From contig NC_092582.1 of assembly GCF_037975245.1 (NCBI RefSeq), forward strand, positions 8,808,501 to 8,872,500: 64,000 bases of DNA, given 5' to 3'. Each line of letters opens with the position of its first letter. The first letter of the stretch is position 1. Below the pieces are notes generated by a model. That model was not told where the DNA came from and ran no database searches. It saw only the letters and a program-made list of their open reading frames with translations. The position numbers and the translations under genes are program-made. Below are positions 34,292 to 48,600 of the stretch, one piece after another. Origin of the DNA: Apostichopus japonicus. Taxonomy: Eukaryota > Echinodermata > Holothuroidea > Aspidochirotida > Stichopodidae.

Positions 34292-36510
34292 GGGAAACAA
34301 GAAATCAAAAACATGGTTTCTTCTGAATTTATATTTTACATGCTACTTACTTAAATGAGCGACCAACATGAAAAACATACATAATGTATTATATTCTCTA
34401 ACTATTTGCTGTTGATATATTGGTGATTTGTGCTTCTTGTTGATGTGAGCGACATGATTCGATTCTGAAATAGATGTAAGGGGCAGACTGTTAAGCTAAT
34501 GTTTGTTACGCCATCAGCTCTTTCGGATTTTGCTTAATAGACACTAAAAAAGAAATATAGTACGCAATTATCATACCGATTATTCTTCACATTTATACAG
34601 GCACAATGCTAGAGAAAAATCCTGACCGAATAATGTTTTAATAATTAAGTAATGTTACACTAAATTCACTTCCTTATCTTTCATCATTTTCTCCCTAAAA
34701 GGTAACGGTTCAGCTCCCCCTCCCCCTCGCCCCCCCCCCCCCTCTATCCCTGACATTACTACATGTTATATATTAAGCCACTAATCTGACACGTCGCACA
34801 AAGGCTGCGTAAAGCGGGAAGGCACAGAAAGACACCGGCTGCGTAACAATATGACCGATCATACGTTACAAATCGATATCAGATTTAGATAAATGATATT
34901 AAGACGATTTCGAAATAAAATCTATCAAGATGTTTATTACTTTGAAAGAAATGTAAATGTTAAAGTCTATCCTTTACAATCCCTGAACCGAATATCAGAT
35001 AGGTATATTTGCTCATAAAATACATGTCATAAACTTTACAACAGCATTTCAGTATGGTATAGCTTGGAAAGGTTAAACAATGCAAACATTATTCACGTGT
35101 CGTTGCCGTGTCAAAATAATCGACCAAGCCTGCTTGTCAACCTGATTATAAACTTATCCGAGAATTAAGAGATATCAAGCTTTTCGGTGTTTCAGTTGCA
35201 TACTAGTAGCATAATTAGCAAAGTGATATATCTATAAGGTAAAATTTGGTCCGCCAAGAAGGATTGTGTGTCGAACCTATGGTAATACATTGGTAAATGT
35301 TTAGACAGAACGTTGGCCTTTGTTATGTTATATGTCTCGTGTAATGTATAGGTAAATTACTACGTAATCTAATACGCCGGACTTGATTCTTACACGAAGA
35401 ATCACTTTACTTTCGTCAAATCTAGTTTGTTAGTTGGATAACCCTCCTGATGTTCAATATGCTCACTGCCAATGATTCTAACTCAATGTTCGTATGATGT
35501 AAAAACCTGCCTGCATGGCTTGGTAACATTTTAACATGACCATAAAGCAAACGAACAAGAAGAGAAAAGGCGGGAAAACATGCCGATTAAACTTGAACGG
35601 AAATAGTTCTGAGAACATTATTGTATAGATGTTTTTTCTTTTTTCTTTTTTCTTTTAACAGTCTCACTTAATCTTTGTCATATTAGGGTATTCGACTTTA
35701 ACAAAAGCTACTTCTGTTAAAATCCAGATAACTGCTTTCTAGTGTTATATTATTCCGGTACCTTATAATCAGTTGCAACATATTGATAGAATGGGAGGGA
35801 TTGGACATCTATTAACAATCAAGCTTGGTCAGTCAAATAAGTTTTTCCCGGCAATGTCGGATTTGTATAATCTTCTTCCCAATTAACTGCCTTTACTCAA
35901 CACGAATCTCCCTACTCATCACCTGTTTCTTGAATTGCCGAGATACATCACAATATAAAGGAAACGAATGCTCATTGAAATTATATTTTTCTCGTTCCAT
36001 GAATAACAATAGGCTTCATTCATAATGTGTTGATAGGTTTATATACTTATTAATGTAACAATTAACTGAGTATTAGTATAATATTAGACAGGAAGTTAAA
36101 CTCGGTAATATCACAACCCATGTGCACTACGTAGGCTAATATGTTTATGGATATATCCCCACTATTTTTCAGTTTCAAGTTATCTCCATTGAGACAAAAT
36201 GCGATGATGACGTCAGTTGTTCTGACTTAAGTATTAGTGTAAATGATTTATTAATTGTTTTCTACATTCTAAATCCCAGATAAACCTGACAGAAAGCATT
36301 TTAGATTATTAGAATAATAGGCAATATAAAGTATGCAGATTGCATGGTTCTGCTTATAGTATCTCATTGCAGATTCTAAATATTCGTACTTGTGTATATG
36401 AGTGTGTGTGTAAGGGGGGGGGGGGGGTAGGTTGTTATAGACAGACAATCGTCAGATGTTTAATAATATCAACATTAACTTCCTAACGCTGTACCTACCA
36501 AGTCCCACCC
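34292..36510. other. Non-coding flank of block B, upstream of the NLR gene
   Basis: No conserved reading frame. A G-run lies at about 36414-36428. A TTTCTTTT-rich tract is at 35630-35655. It may include the NLR promoter, but I see no convincing TATA box or initiator. Confidence 0.4.
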
Positions 36511-36638
36511 TTTTTAATCTTATTACGTCAACAAATATCCATTTATCAGTAAGTTTGTGTTTCACTAGCAGCCATTTTACTTCCCCTCTTACAGATTCCA
36601 ACTGGTCGCGGCTGATGGCTTGACCTCGGAGCTCTAAC

Positions 36639-36657
36639 ATGGCGTCAGACCTGGCAG
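36639..36657 (+). CDS. NLR start exon (MASDLA)
   Basis: Context CTAACATGGCG is followed by six codons and donor G|GTAAGC. The single base left over joins the AA that opens the exon at 38177 to make a glutamate codon, giving MASDLAEKKRRLISSLKSTY. A CCCTCTTACAG acceptor at 36592 suggests a 5' untranslated exon further upstream. Confidence 0.65.
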
Positions 36658-39600
36658 GTAAGCTTAAATATCCACCCTTTAAACACCCCAGTGTTTTCTC
36701 TTCTTCTCCTGCTTTTTTGTCTCCTTTTATTTTCAGCTGTCATATATACCTACAAACTCATGACGTTTGCCAGTGGCGGGATAATAGACCTTTTAATCCG
36801 ATCCGGTCTTTCATTTGGTTGGTAATACCATAGCAATACTGACAACTCTGCTATACTTTTATACTTATTTGCAATGTCATTACACAGACTATAAAAAAGA
36901 TCGATCCTTTGTGACGAATCTTAATTAAATCCGTAACGCACTAGTATGTAACTGCCCTTTAAGATTATCCAGCTTTGCTGTTGAGAGAAACACTAATATA
37001 TACATGGATACAGTTGTTAGTTATTTTGCCTTCTACGAGAGTGTCAACGGGCGCCGTCCAGCCCTTTATTAACAATATGATTGACCATTTGTTACTGTTT
37101 ATGTCGCTTAATGAATCTGGCTACACTTTTATTCAGATAGCATATAATTACATGTTCAAATACACAACTAGCACTGGGAAATAACCTATAAGCATTGCAC
37201 CATATGGAGAGACCCCCTCCATAATTTTTCTTCGTGACACGTGCTGTAGAAACAAGAAATATCATGAAATGCTCAAGCTTCCAAGTACTTCTTTTCCTGC
37301 ACCCGCTCTCCGGGTATTTCAAATCAATGGAGTGTACAGGATTTCAAAGGTGGGGAATGGGACACTTTCATTTTGAGGCATATTTAAATTATAATTTAGG
37401 TCTATATCAATAGCCCTAAACGCAAGATTGTGCTAAATCTTAAAAATAAACTCCAACATTCCTGTAAATATTTAGGTAGTGACCTGAATCGTTGTGTAAG
37501 GGCATTGAGGTTGGGAACTGAACTTTTTATGGGAGGGACAGATGCGAATGAGGGATTTTATAATGGAGGGGTGCCTTACTGGGTTCATTGAAGCCCCCGG
37601 CCACACCCTTGCGCAAGCCAAATACAAATGCATTAGAACAACTAATTTCCTCTCACTCAAATGTGTGTTTTTAACTCGTGAAGAGGGAACAAAAATATTT
37701 TAAAACGCTGTAGCTTTGGGGGTTGGCCCCAGGCTTGACCCCAAGTAGGGCTGAACTACATTCAAGAGCAACTAAATAGGCCTCAACATGTAGGCCTATT
37801 TTTGTGCTCTAACCTCGCTACGAGAGAACTACAAATACAGTGAAAACACTGTATAGCAACAAATTGCCGCTAATTTCGAATTCGATTTAGAGAAAATAAT
37901 GTTTCAGAAATCGGTCTACGCCTTTGTCAAACAAAGGTGAATGTGTATGCCCCTTGTCTGAACTAGATGGCTTTAGAAACGCGTAAGCTGGAATTAAAAA
38001 ACTGCCGAGGGTTTCAAAGTCTGCCGAAGTACGTTTTATATAAACAAAGGCTTTAATTATTGTAAATTTAGACTACATTATATTGCTTTCAGAAGTATTA
38101 CGTGTCCATTTACACCACCTTCCTTATCTGTAGAATTAATATTCTTCATGTCACTCAATGTTTGTTTACTACACAGAAAAGAAGAGGCGACTGATAAGCT
38201 CACTAAAGTCAACATACACAGGGCAATATAACGCAGTACAGCCTATACCTTACATCAGAGATAGACTGTACTGTGTTGAGAAGGTATTTGTTGAGGGCAG
38301 TGTCCACTTCTTGGTTGCTGATAAGGCGGGTGTGCGAGGTCAAGAGACTTCATGGGAACGGTTAGAGTCTTACAAGAGAATCTATAGCGATCGTCGTGTC
38401 AAATCAACAAGACGTATATTAGAGGGTGAACCTGGATACGGTAAATCAACTTTGACCCTACAGCTAGCCTATGATTGGTGTAATGGTGTCCAGGATTCCC
38501 CGTTTGGTGACGTAGAAATACTCATCCTTCTCAGGTTAAGACAACTCGGTGGTGTGAAGTCGATCTACAGAGCTATCAATCGCTTCATTGCGTCTGGTTC
38601 TCGTTTATCTGATAAAGATATTGAAGATGTTCTAAAGAATACTTCCTCCGTAGAGATCCTTCTTGATGGCTACGACGAGTATCCTGATCAAGATAAGATC
38701 ACAGGAGATGACGTCAGAAGCATCATCATGAGAGAGATGTTCCCAAATCATGATGTAACTCTGACGACAAGATACCTGCCAAAGAAGTTTCCGAAATTAA
38801 CGAAACGAGTAAAACTGACTGGATTCGACGACGACGCGCGAGATGAGTATCTCCGTAAGGCTGTCGTAGGTAACGATCAGAAAGCCCTGAAACAGATCAA
38901 ACAACGACTCCGGGAAAACCCAATCTTAGCTGATCTCTGTCAGGTTCCGCTCTTCTTCGTCATGTTTGCTCACATTGCTCATGAAAATCAGGAATTTAAG
39001 AAATTCAAATCAGTCACGAGATTCTTTAAGTATATGATCACGTGCTTTCACGAGCACATGCGCAATAAGACGAGAGACGACGGTGTTTGGCAGGTGATCT
39101 TAAAATATGAAAGTGAACATGATGAACTGAACAAACTAGCTTACGAGGGTCTTAGCAAGGAAGACCAGCAGATTGTCTGGAGAAAGGATGAAATGGTAAA
39201 ACGACTTGGTCAAGAATTTTACGATCAGTATGTTGGCGTTGGTATCCTTGTCGAGGAACAAGTTCTAAGTGACAATGACACGGCGTATACTGAGAGCTTT
39301 ACTATTGAAGTAAGGTTCTATCACAAAATATTCTGTGAATTTTACGCCTCTTACAGGTTAATGCTACTCGTATTAGAACACAAAGTCTCTGAATTAGAAC
39401 GATTCTTGGGGAGGATGGATCCGTTTGACCTTCAGTATCTCTATCGCTTTGCTTGTGGTCTGAATCCTTCCGCAGGAGCGAAAATAATCCAGTACTTGAA
39501 GAGTATTAAGGACGGAGACAAGTTTGCAATCCTCTGTATCCTGGAACAAACTGGTAAGGTTGATGACATCAAGCACACCGTCAGGGATCTGTGTTCAAAA

Positions 39601-42600
39601 TATGTGGACATCTATTGCAGTCACAGTAGATTACTACAGAGATCTACGATCCAGCTTCTTGAGATAGCAGCCAGATATGACGTAAGTATTCATATTCTAT
39701 CATCATCGCTTCTCGGCCTTTTGGCTAAGATCATGTATAGTATATGTTCCCTTTCGAGGGGAATGCTGATACACCCGACGATGATCACACAGTCTCGATG
39801 CAAGAGCACTGGGGTTGAGAGAGGATCAGTCGTTCGGTAGTTTTGTTTTCGTGCCCAGGTTCTTTCGTGGGTGACTTTTCTTATTCTATCATCATGCCAT
39901 TCTATAGTTATGTACACTACTGAATAAAACAATCATCGAAAGAAGCGGCCCATTATAACAGAGAGAGTAATTCGTTACGAATAATTACAAACAGCATAAT
40001 GAATGTTAAGTGTATTTAGTCTACATAGATCTCAATGTTAACAGTGTTTGGTAGTGACCGTCTCTCCCTTTCTCTGTTGAACTACGTTTTTTTCTCTGGT
40101 TAACCTGATGGTAGGCAAACGAACCTTACGCCTCAATTAGTTTCTGAAACATAAACACATTTATCTTATCATTTTCTGTGATAGTCCTTAAAGAGTCGTT
40201 AAACCGTGTAGTAAATTGCGGTAAACAAGATATGCACTGCGAAGAGTAGACGATCGTTCGGGACAATGCTATTAAGAGGAAGGGAAAACAAGCGGGAAAA
40301 CGTATTCTGGTTGCTGACGAATAACATTAATCCGTTTTGGGAAATTCGGAAATATAATCCACATTATTCACTTACCTTTCCTTTTATAGGCTGGGAGGAG
40401 GGGGGGGTGGATTATTCACACGTCCACTTACCCTTCTGCTTACCACGCTATATGAATGTATGAAGAACTTCAATCATTTGGAATCCATATAATTGTAGGC
40501 AGAGTATTAAAGAGATAAAACGACTCTAAGATGCAATATATAGAAATGAGCTAGTAAACAGTAGAACATTGATCCAAGTCCGATCATAATATAATCTTCC
40601 ATCGTTGAGATATAAAAATTTGAACTTTCCCAGTTTACTTGCATTGGACATAGGTCACATTGTTTAACAATTTTTGATCACACACCTAAACATCGAACTG
40701 TCTACTCTTTGATATTCATTGAAGGCCTATTCCACTATTGAAAAATCCTTGTATCATCCTTGCAATACTTTAATTAAACGTAATTGTTGTCACACAATAC
40801 TGCATTTTAGCAACCAAGTATTTTCTAAAAGAGGAAACTTTCACACATGACTACTCTGATAAACTCAGTACCGACAGATACCAGGTTTTTTTTTGTTAAA
40901 AAGCTCTGTTCACTTTTCAAATATTTTCTTTCTCATTGAGAGACGGATCCACAGTGACCAAATGAAATGCTTTGCAATTGTTTATATTAAATGGTTGTTG
41001 AAAACAAATGGGATAAGTTGGTGGAAGGGTAGTACAGCATAAATTAAAGACATAGTCCTATAGGTGGCTTGTAGGGGAAGTACAGTATGAATTAATACCA
41101 AAGGTTCCTTGGATGGGTGGTACAGCATTAATTAAAACACCAGAGTGTTATAGGCTCTTTGGGGGGGGGGGGGTGGGTTGTAGTGCAGCATAAATTTAAA
41201 AAAACATAGTGTTAGGAGTGCCTTGGATGGGTAGTACAGCATAAATTATACAACATAGTGCTATAGGCTCCTTGGAGGGATAGTACAGCATAAATTAAAC
41301 ACCATCGTGCTATATGCTCCTTGGAGGTGTAGTACAGCATAAATTAAACACAATAGTGTTAGAGGTGCTTTGGAGGGGTAGTACAGCATAAATTAAACAA
41401 CATATTGCTATAGGCTTCTTGGAGGTGTAATACAGCATAAATAAAACACCATAGTGTAAGAGGTGCCTTGGATGGGTAGTACAGCATAAATTAAACACCA
41501 TAGTGCTATAGGCTCCTTGGAGGGGTAGCACAGCATAAATTAAACACCATAGTGCTAAAGGCTCCTTGGAGGGGTAGTGCAGCATAAATTTAACACCATA
41601 GTCTTATAGGCTCCTTGGAGGTGTAGTACATCATAAATTAAACACAATAGTCTTATAGGCTCCTTGGATGGGTAGTACAGCATAAATTAAACACCATAGT
41701 GTTAAAGGTGCCTTGGATGGGTAGTACGGCATAAATTGAAGACCATATTTCTATAGGCTCCTTGGAGGGGTACAGCATAAATTAAACACCATAGTTTTAG
41801 AGGTGGCTTGGAAGGGTAGTAGAGCATTAACTAAACAACATAGTGCTATAGACTCCGTGGAGGGTTAGTACAACATCAATTAAACACCATAGTGTTAAAG
41901 GTGCCTTGGATGGGTAGTACAGCATAAATTGAAGACCGTATTTCTATAGGTGCCTTGGAGGGGTAGTATAGCATGAATTGAAGATCATTGTGCTATAAAT
42001 ACCTTTCAGGGTAAGTACAGTATAAATAAAAGGTCTAATGTATCAAGATCAGAACACTGGTTTAATAGATAAACCCATGAAGATCTGAAATCATGTGTGT
42101 TATGCCTAGCTGCACAATCACTGACCTCGGTCGTTCATCTATTATCAATTTTAACAATAAACAACGGAGAAGAAAATGTTTACTTTATATAAAGCCAAGA
42201 AGAAAAAAACAAAATCAGAAACTGCTCATGTACTACAAAAAGCCTGCGTAGGTAAATATGAAAGAAAGACGGCCTGCCGATTCGATTTTAGCAAAATCTT
42301 ATTGAAAGTTTGTGAGGTGGAAACATGTTAACACTGTACTCCACTACTCCATGAAGCTTCTACAGGAGAGGTAAAGTTTCTAGAACCCGATTACGTAATA
42401 ACAACCGAAAAGTAGAAATGGAAGAAGGCATATTATATTTAATAGATGGAAGCTGGAAAGGCACAAAGCTAAAACCACTGACCGAGGGGAGACGAACATT
42501 GGCTTCAGCATGAGATTCTATCACTGTTCAAACATATGGACTACAATATGCTTATGTAATAATGAGACATATATCCTAACTATTGTTCGATTAACAAGTG

Positions 42601-45600
42601 ACGTCATATCATATACAGTGAGACTATACTTTTCAATTGCGTCTATCAAGATTGGATAATGATAGGAACGTATAATAAACTCTGTAAGAGTGTGAATATT
42701 AAGTCTACAGAATATGATAAACCGATTGAACAAATAAGACCAAAGTTTATCTTTCTGTTAGTAAGTAAACAGTGAGAAGAAATGACATTATATCGTGTTC
42801 CAATACGGTACCTTATATGTACCTGATTTAAATTAGTGAATATAATTAGTGAATATTCACCTGGAAAGGAAATGTTCTTATGTCAGGGTCCTATCCATCG
42901 ATTATAGTTCCGCGTTCAACACCATCGTGCCGTCACGGTTACATCTTAAATTACGGGATCACCTTGATTTCCCCGCTGCTATTTGTGACTGGATCCTAGA
43001 CTTTCTTCTTGGTCGCAAACAATGTGTCAAAATCGGCAATAACTTCTCAGAATCTATCGTATTAAATACAGGTACCCCCCAGGGATGCGTGCTTTCTCTG
43101 ATGTTGTACTCTTTGTTTACATATGATTGTATAGCCATCGACCTGAACTCGAGGGTTATCAAGTTTGCAGACGATACCACTGTTTCTGGATTAATTACTA
43201 ATGGGGAAGAAAGCGGGTACCGCAATGAAGTGAGTCGATTAGTGAGCTGGTGCAAGGAAAACAATTTGATTTTGAACATTAGTAAAACAAAGGAATTAAT
43301 TGTGGACTTCAGTCGAAATAACAACACATTGGATCCTCTCATTATCGATGGAATGGTGGTGAACACATTCAAGTTGTTGGGTAAATTTATCATGGAACAT
43401 TAATACTGAAGAAATACTAAAAAAGGGACGCCAGAGACTGTTCTTTTTACGTGTTCTTAAATCTTATGGGGTCAGTGCAAATGTTTTGACAAACTTTTAT
43501 CGTGCAATTATAGAAAGCATTTTAACTACTAACATTTTAGTCTGGTTTGGTCGTGTAAGTCAGAGTGACCTTCGGAAATTGCAATCAGTAATTAGAAATG
43601 CTGAGCGTATTATTGGTACGGGCCTTCCTTCTCTCCACCCTCTGTACCAGGAGCGTGCACTCAAGAGAGTCGATAATGTACTGAACGACTCACATCCTGC
43701 TCATCAGTACTTCCAGTTCTTGCCCTCTGGTAAAAGGTTGCGTACATTCAGGGGATCAAAGAGGCTCACAAATAGTCATTATCCTGATCTTGTAAAGATA
43801 TATAATACACATAATGCTCGCTGATTGGTTCTAGTCTTGCCTTCACGTTTTAGCCACTGCTTCTTATTGTGCAATATGCTATATTTGTTATACTTTTTTT
43901 TACCTCTGCATAGTCTTTTTATATCATGAGCAGCATACTTAGTACCCTTTTATATCCTTTACCTAGTCATCGAATTGTTTACATTTTTATTGATTGTCTT
44001 AATCATTTCATTGTTTTCGTTTGAGCTCCTGTTTTTATCCAATTTCCATTGTATATATTCTATCCATTGGCTGAATAAATAGCTATCTATGATATATCTA
44101 TTTGAATAAGTGAATTGAGTTGCAAATGGGGGGTTATTATTGCCGATGTAAGTCGATCATGGGTTGTTTATACCCTGTATAGGCCTATCATGCATGAGCG
44201 CAATGTAATTAACTTGCCGGGGGTATTGGGGGTACCAAATTAAATATTACATGTGGATATGAAATGTACCGATGACTTTCTAGAGAATTGAAAGTCACGT
44301 GTAGCATTTATGGTCTGAAATAGTATGTTGAATTGATTTGATTTAAGGTGATAAGTTTAACTTTGTAATTGCACGTTGCTCGACAGATTTAGCTTGCTTC
44401 CCTTCTCCTCTCCATGTAAACCCGAAAGAGCAAAAACTTGTTCCAGCGTGTAATATTTATTTACAATTGGTGACGTCATGCAGTCAGATAAGGCTACATG
44501 AAGTATTCAGCTTGTAATCGGCCCTCAATGACCAACTATAACATCACTGACAACTGTGTCACGTGCCATGAAGTTGTTATACCCTAAACGTATCGGTCCA
44601 TCGAGATATAGTTGATATTTTCAGTGCATACTATTGGACATTACTTGTAGTTAGAGCAGACGGTATCACTTTATCTTAGCTGCCAAAACATAAAGAAATG
44701 GAAGAACAATTGGTTCAGCCGGTATGTCGGTTCTGCCAACTGCGCGATTTCCCGATTTCGCCGATGAAATAAGGAGTTCGAGCTCAGAATTCGGGCATAA
44801 AACATTGTTAATATGTGTTAACTATGGTAAAAATGCTGTCAGGGTTATCAATGCCTGTGGTTTCGAGACCTTACATTTTACTAGAGAAATTGACCGGCGA
44901 AACATTTACACTATATAATTTTCTGTTATGATACCGAAATGTGAACTACTGTTCCTTTGCATATGATTTTCATCACCCCAGAGAATAACGTTGATTCCAT
45001 GGGTGCAGATTTGCTTCTCAATGAGAAGGGAGGGGGGGGGGGGGCTTTCATTGTAACCAGTGGTGTAGAAAGCTATCAAAAGAAGAAGAGGGGTGGGAAG
45101 CTGGAGATGATGGATTATGTAATTGTATATCAAACGTGGACTTTTTAACACAAACATTCTACATTGAGAAATTGTATCTCGCGATTTATACTCCACCATA
45201 CAAAACTTCGTATGATTTTGAATACTCCATAAAAATGCCTAATGCAATTACCGTCATAGGCGTAGGAGCCCAATTTGATTAGGGGGGGGGGGGGGTTGTA
45301 ACGACTTGCTCGAAAATATAACCACACTTTTTAGGCATGCATCGGTTTTTACATCGCATGCTAATAACATACAATCATTTTCCGTGTTATTACCCTTCCA
45401 TATTGGTTATAATTATTAAGGAAGTCGTTACAATATGAATGGTAATAATTTTGCGGCCCGTACGTGAGATGTCTCAAGAAAAAGAAAAAAATCAGTCTAT
45501 CTTACATCATCACAAACACGAACTAGCTGCTTAGAGTTTATCTGCACTAATGATGTTGTCAGGTAGGCCTGTTATCACCTTAAACTATCCAATATCATCT

Positions 45601-48600
45601 GTCAAAAACGCATCCAAAGACTTCAATTTAATAAAAAGAAAACTTCATAGGCAGTTTTACTATGTACCATACACACGTTTTGTCAGGAAGCACGAAGCAT
45701 TGAATTTCATTAGACAAGATAAATAGCGCTATAATTTAGTCAAGTTAGCAAAGAACGCTGAGAAGCATGTTTTGCATAAACATTTAATTTGAAAATGCGC
45801 TATCACTTTTCTTTAAATTTTATTAAATTGATCCCTAGTTTGAAAAGTGCGCCACCTTCTATTTTAATTGTTCTGGCTAATGAAGTAACGTGCGTATATC
45901 TTTTTCGACTCTCAAATTTAGTACGATGTCAGCTTCAAAGAATACCAAATAAAAGTTAAATTTAACGAAAATCTTTTCACGAGCAAAACAGAGAGCATTA
46001 TTTCCGCTAAAATGAAGGCACATATAGGCCTCCGTTTATCTCAGTGAAACCAACACTTCAGCTATGTTAATGGAATGTATCTTTGGGAGGCTAAAACATT
46101 CAACAGGATTAAAAAGGGTATCAAGGTAGACACATGCTCAACCTGTTTATGAAATATTGAAAACAGCTTTTTTAAAGCTAGTGACAATAGTTGAAACGCT
46201 TGAATTAAGTTAATATTGTAAAATATATCTCCATCCTTCCTGAATGTCAAGAGATTACTAGACTATAATAAAGAAAGGTGAAAAATGACTCAAGTCACTC
46301 CATATGCTTAAAATAGGATTGGTCACTACAAAGTTCATTATTAACTTTGTCTTTGTGTAACAAAGCAAAATAGTATTTTTCAAATTCTCTTTTAAGATCA
46401 TCATCTCAAATGTATCTTTCTTTTGAATAAAAATTAAAGCAAACGAAAACAAGATGGAGATCTTATTATCTTTATAAAACAATTCTCTTTGTCTATTTAT
46501 TAGAGGTAAAGTTATTTTAAATCGACAAAGTTGAAACTAAGTTCAATCCATCATTAATTGCTCTTTCAAATAGAATATTGATAATACTCAAGATTATTCA
46601 ATAGTAAATATAAGGTTTATAATTAATGAAAGATTTAACTAAAATATTATTTTTCAAACCCCTTAAATAAAATAAGTTTTATTTGTAACGTTTTTCATAA
46701 ACTTGATACTCATCCTCCTCATAAAAGTAGTTAATTAATTATTTCCTGCTGATAATTTTCATTGATATCTCCTGATAGAAAACTAAAAAACAATATATCA
46801 TAATATTCTATTAATTTTTGGAATAATTCCTCCTGCAAATAATGAGATAAGCAGTCAGTCTTGCTTTTAAATTAAAATAGATTTAACTTTCTAAATGACT
46901 CTTCTTAAAAGTTTCGTATTAAGTATTGAACTATTATAATCCATAAATCACTATTTAGGTTTATTTATCAACTTTATTACCTCTCTTCATAATTAAACTA
47001 AAAATCAAATAAATAAAAATATTTTACAATTCTATCTACGACCAAAGGAAAGGGTCAGCATTTGTTATTCGAGGCAACATTTTTTTTTTATACCCATCAA
47101 ATAGGCGTAATAATTCTCTGTTTCAAACCTCCTACTCCATTTTTCTTCAATAAATTTATATATTTATTCCTGTTTATATTTTATTACCTCTTTCAAAATC
47201 AACGACCTTAATTTCCGTTCACTAAATTCATTCCTACATACAAAATTACATAAACACAACCTTAACGTCCGTATAATTCATCGCTTAAAATTTCTTCCAT
47301 TTTATTTCTTTCTTTTTTATCATTTATAAACATCCTAATAATTATTCTACTCTTAACCAAATTCAATATATTTATCTCTATCTACTCTAATACCAGTAAC
47401 TCTATTCTTTCATTCTAGATTCCTATCTCCCGTGTGGATCTAGTAGCCTGCTCTCCTAGAGTTGATGAGTCTGGTCTGAACCTTATCCTTAAGTCTGGTC
47501 TCTCTCTCTCTATCCTGAGTTCTCTCCAGAAGCTGGTGATCAAAGACTACAACAGGAGACTAACTAATGAAGAGTTGGCGGCCATCTTGTCTTACTCCTC
47601 AAAGTGTACAAGCTTGAAGGAGCTGAAGTAAGTATTCCGATGTAGATGTTAGAATCATCATAACAGTTAAACAGGAAATTAATTTAATTAATAAAAGTTA
47701 TCATCATTAAACTAACAATATAGAATGTAAAATCTGCTGTATTTTAATTTCAAGGATTGGGTTTAATAAGTTTAAGTGGATTTATTTAAATAAATTAGGC
47801 CATCGTTAAAGGAAATATATAGGATGTTGCGATAAATGTAACAAGATAAAATGGATTAATTGGGGGTTAATAAAATCGGTGTTGGCCTGGAGTGAGTTAA
47901 GGGGGTTATAGCGTTGTTCTTGTCGTAATTTATCTTAGTTTTTTATGAAGGGGTGAGTCTTAATGTGACAAATTGTTAATTTGGATAAAAAAGAGGAGAG
48001 AAAACAAAACGCAATCGGATTTGAGTTAATTCTAATGAAAGTTGTGACCATTTTAACTGTTTTATTTTAAGTTTTGGGAATAATAACTTAAAACTCCCAA
48101 TTCAAAACTAAAAAGAGTGAACAAATGTGAAGAATATATATTTAGAAAAGATTTTTAGACCAAAATAAAAATGGAAATATTGATTCAAAATGAATTCAAT
48201 AAAAATGTAAGTTTATATTAAACTTTCTCACTGACAACTCAAGAAAAAGTTAAGTGTTTACTAATTAAAAATAATTATTTACAATCAAAAATAAATGAAT
48301 AGTAGAAATATTAAAAATAAATAAAAAATAGAAGACAAAAATATAAATATTGATATTAGAAAGTCTTTGTGGAATTAATTTATCAATGGTTTAAGAAGAA
48401 AACTCAACAAAATGTTTAAATTATTTTCAAGAAACAATCTGTAATCAATAAGTCAATATGAAAGTAATTTTAAAGTCATAGAAAAGTATTAACAAGAAAA
48501 AAATCCATTAATCAATATACGGATAATTGTAAATATAGTTGTTACAAAAAATTATTGGGAAAAATGTAAATATTGATTAAAAAGACTACTGATAAAGAAG

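Larger units (their letters stand above)
28955..36510. repeat. Segmental duplication block B, copy 2
   Basis: Second copy of the 21.6-27.15 kb block. It is expanded by a (TA)n hairpin region at 29101-29392 and by an insertion of about 2.3 kb at 30751-33060. Its right end lies within 130 bp of the NLR start codon, so block B may carry the upstream flank of NLR genes. Confidence 0.88.

Noticed and set aside
39682-39840. Coding extension of the NACHT frame past residue 508
   Set aside because: It starts at a consensus GTAAGT donor and runs into SINE sequence.
39703-39881. A functional U2 snRNA gene
   Set aside because: Only the first 45 nt match U2; the Sm site and 3' hairpins are missing and a 14-bp target duplication surrounds it.
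41310-41585. A 91-codon minus-strand frame
   Set aside because: It is a translation of the 49-bp minisatellite.
42959-43393. A 144-codon minus-strand frame
   Set aside because: It is antisense to the reverse transcriptase frame of the LINE.
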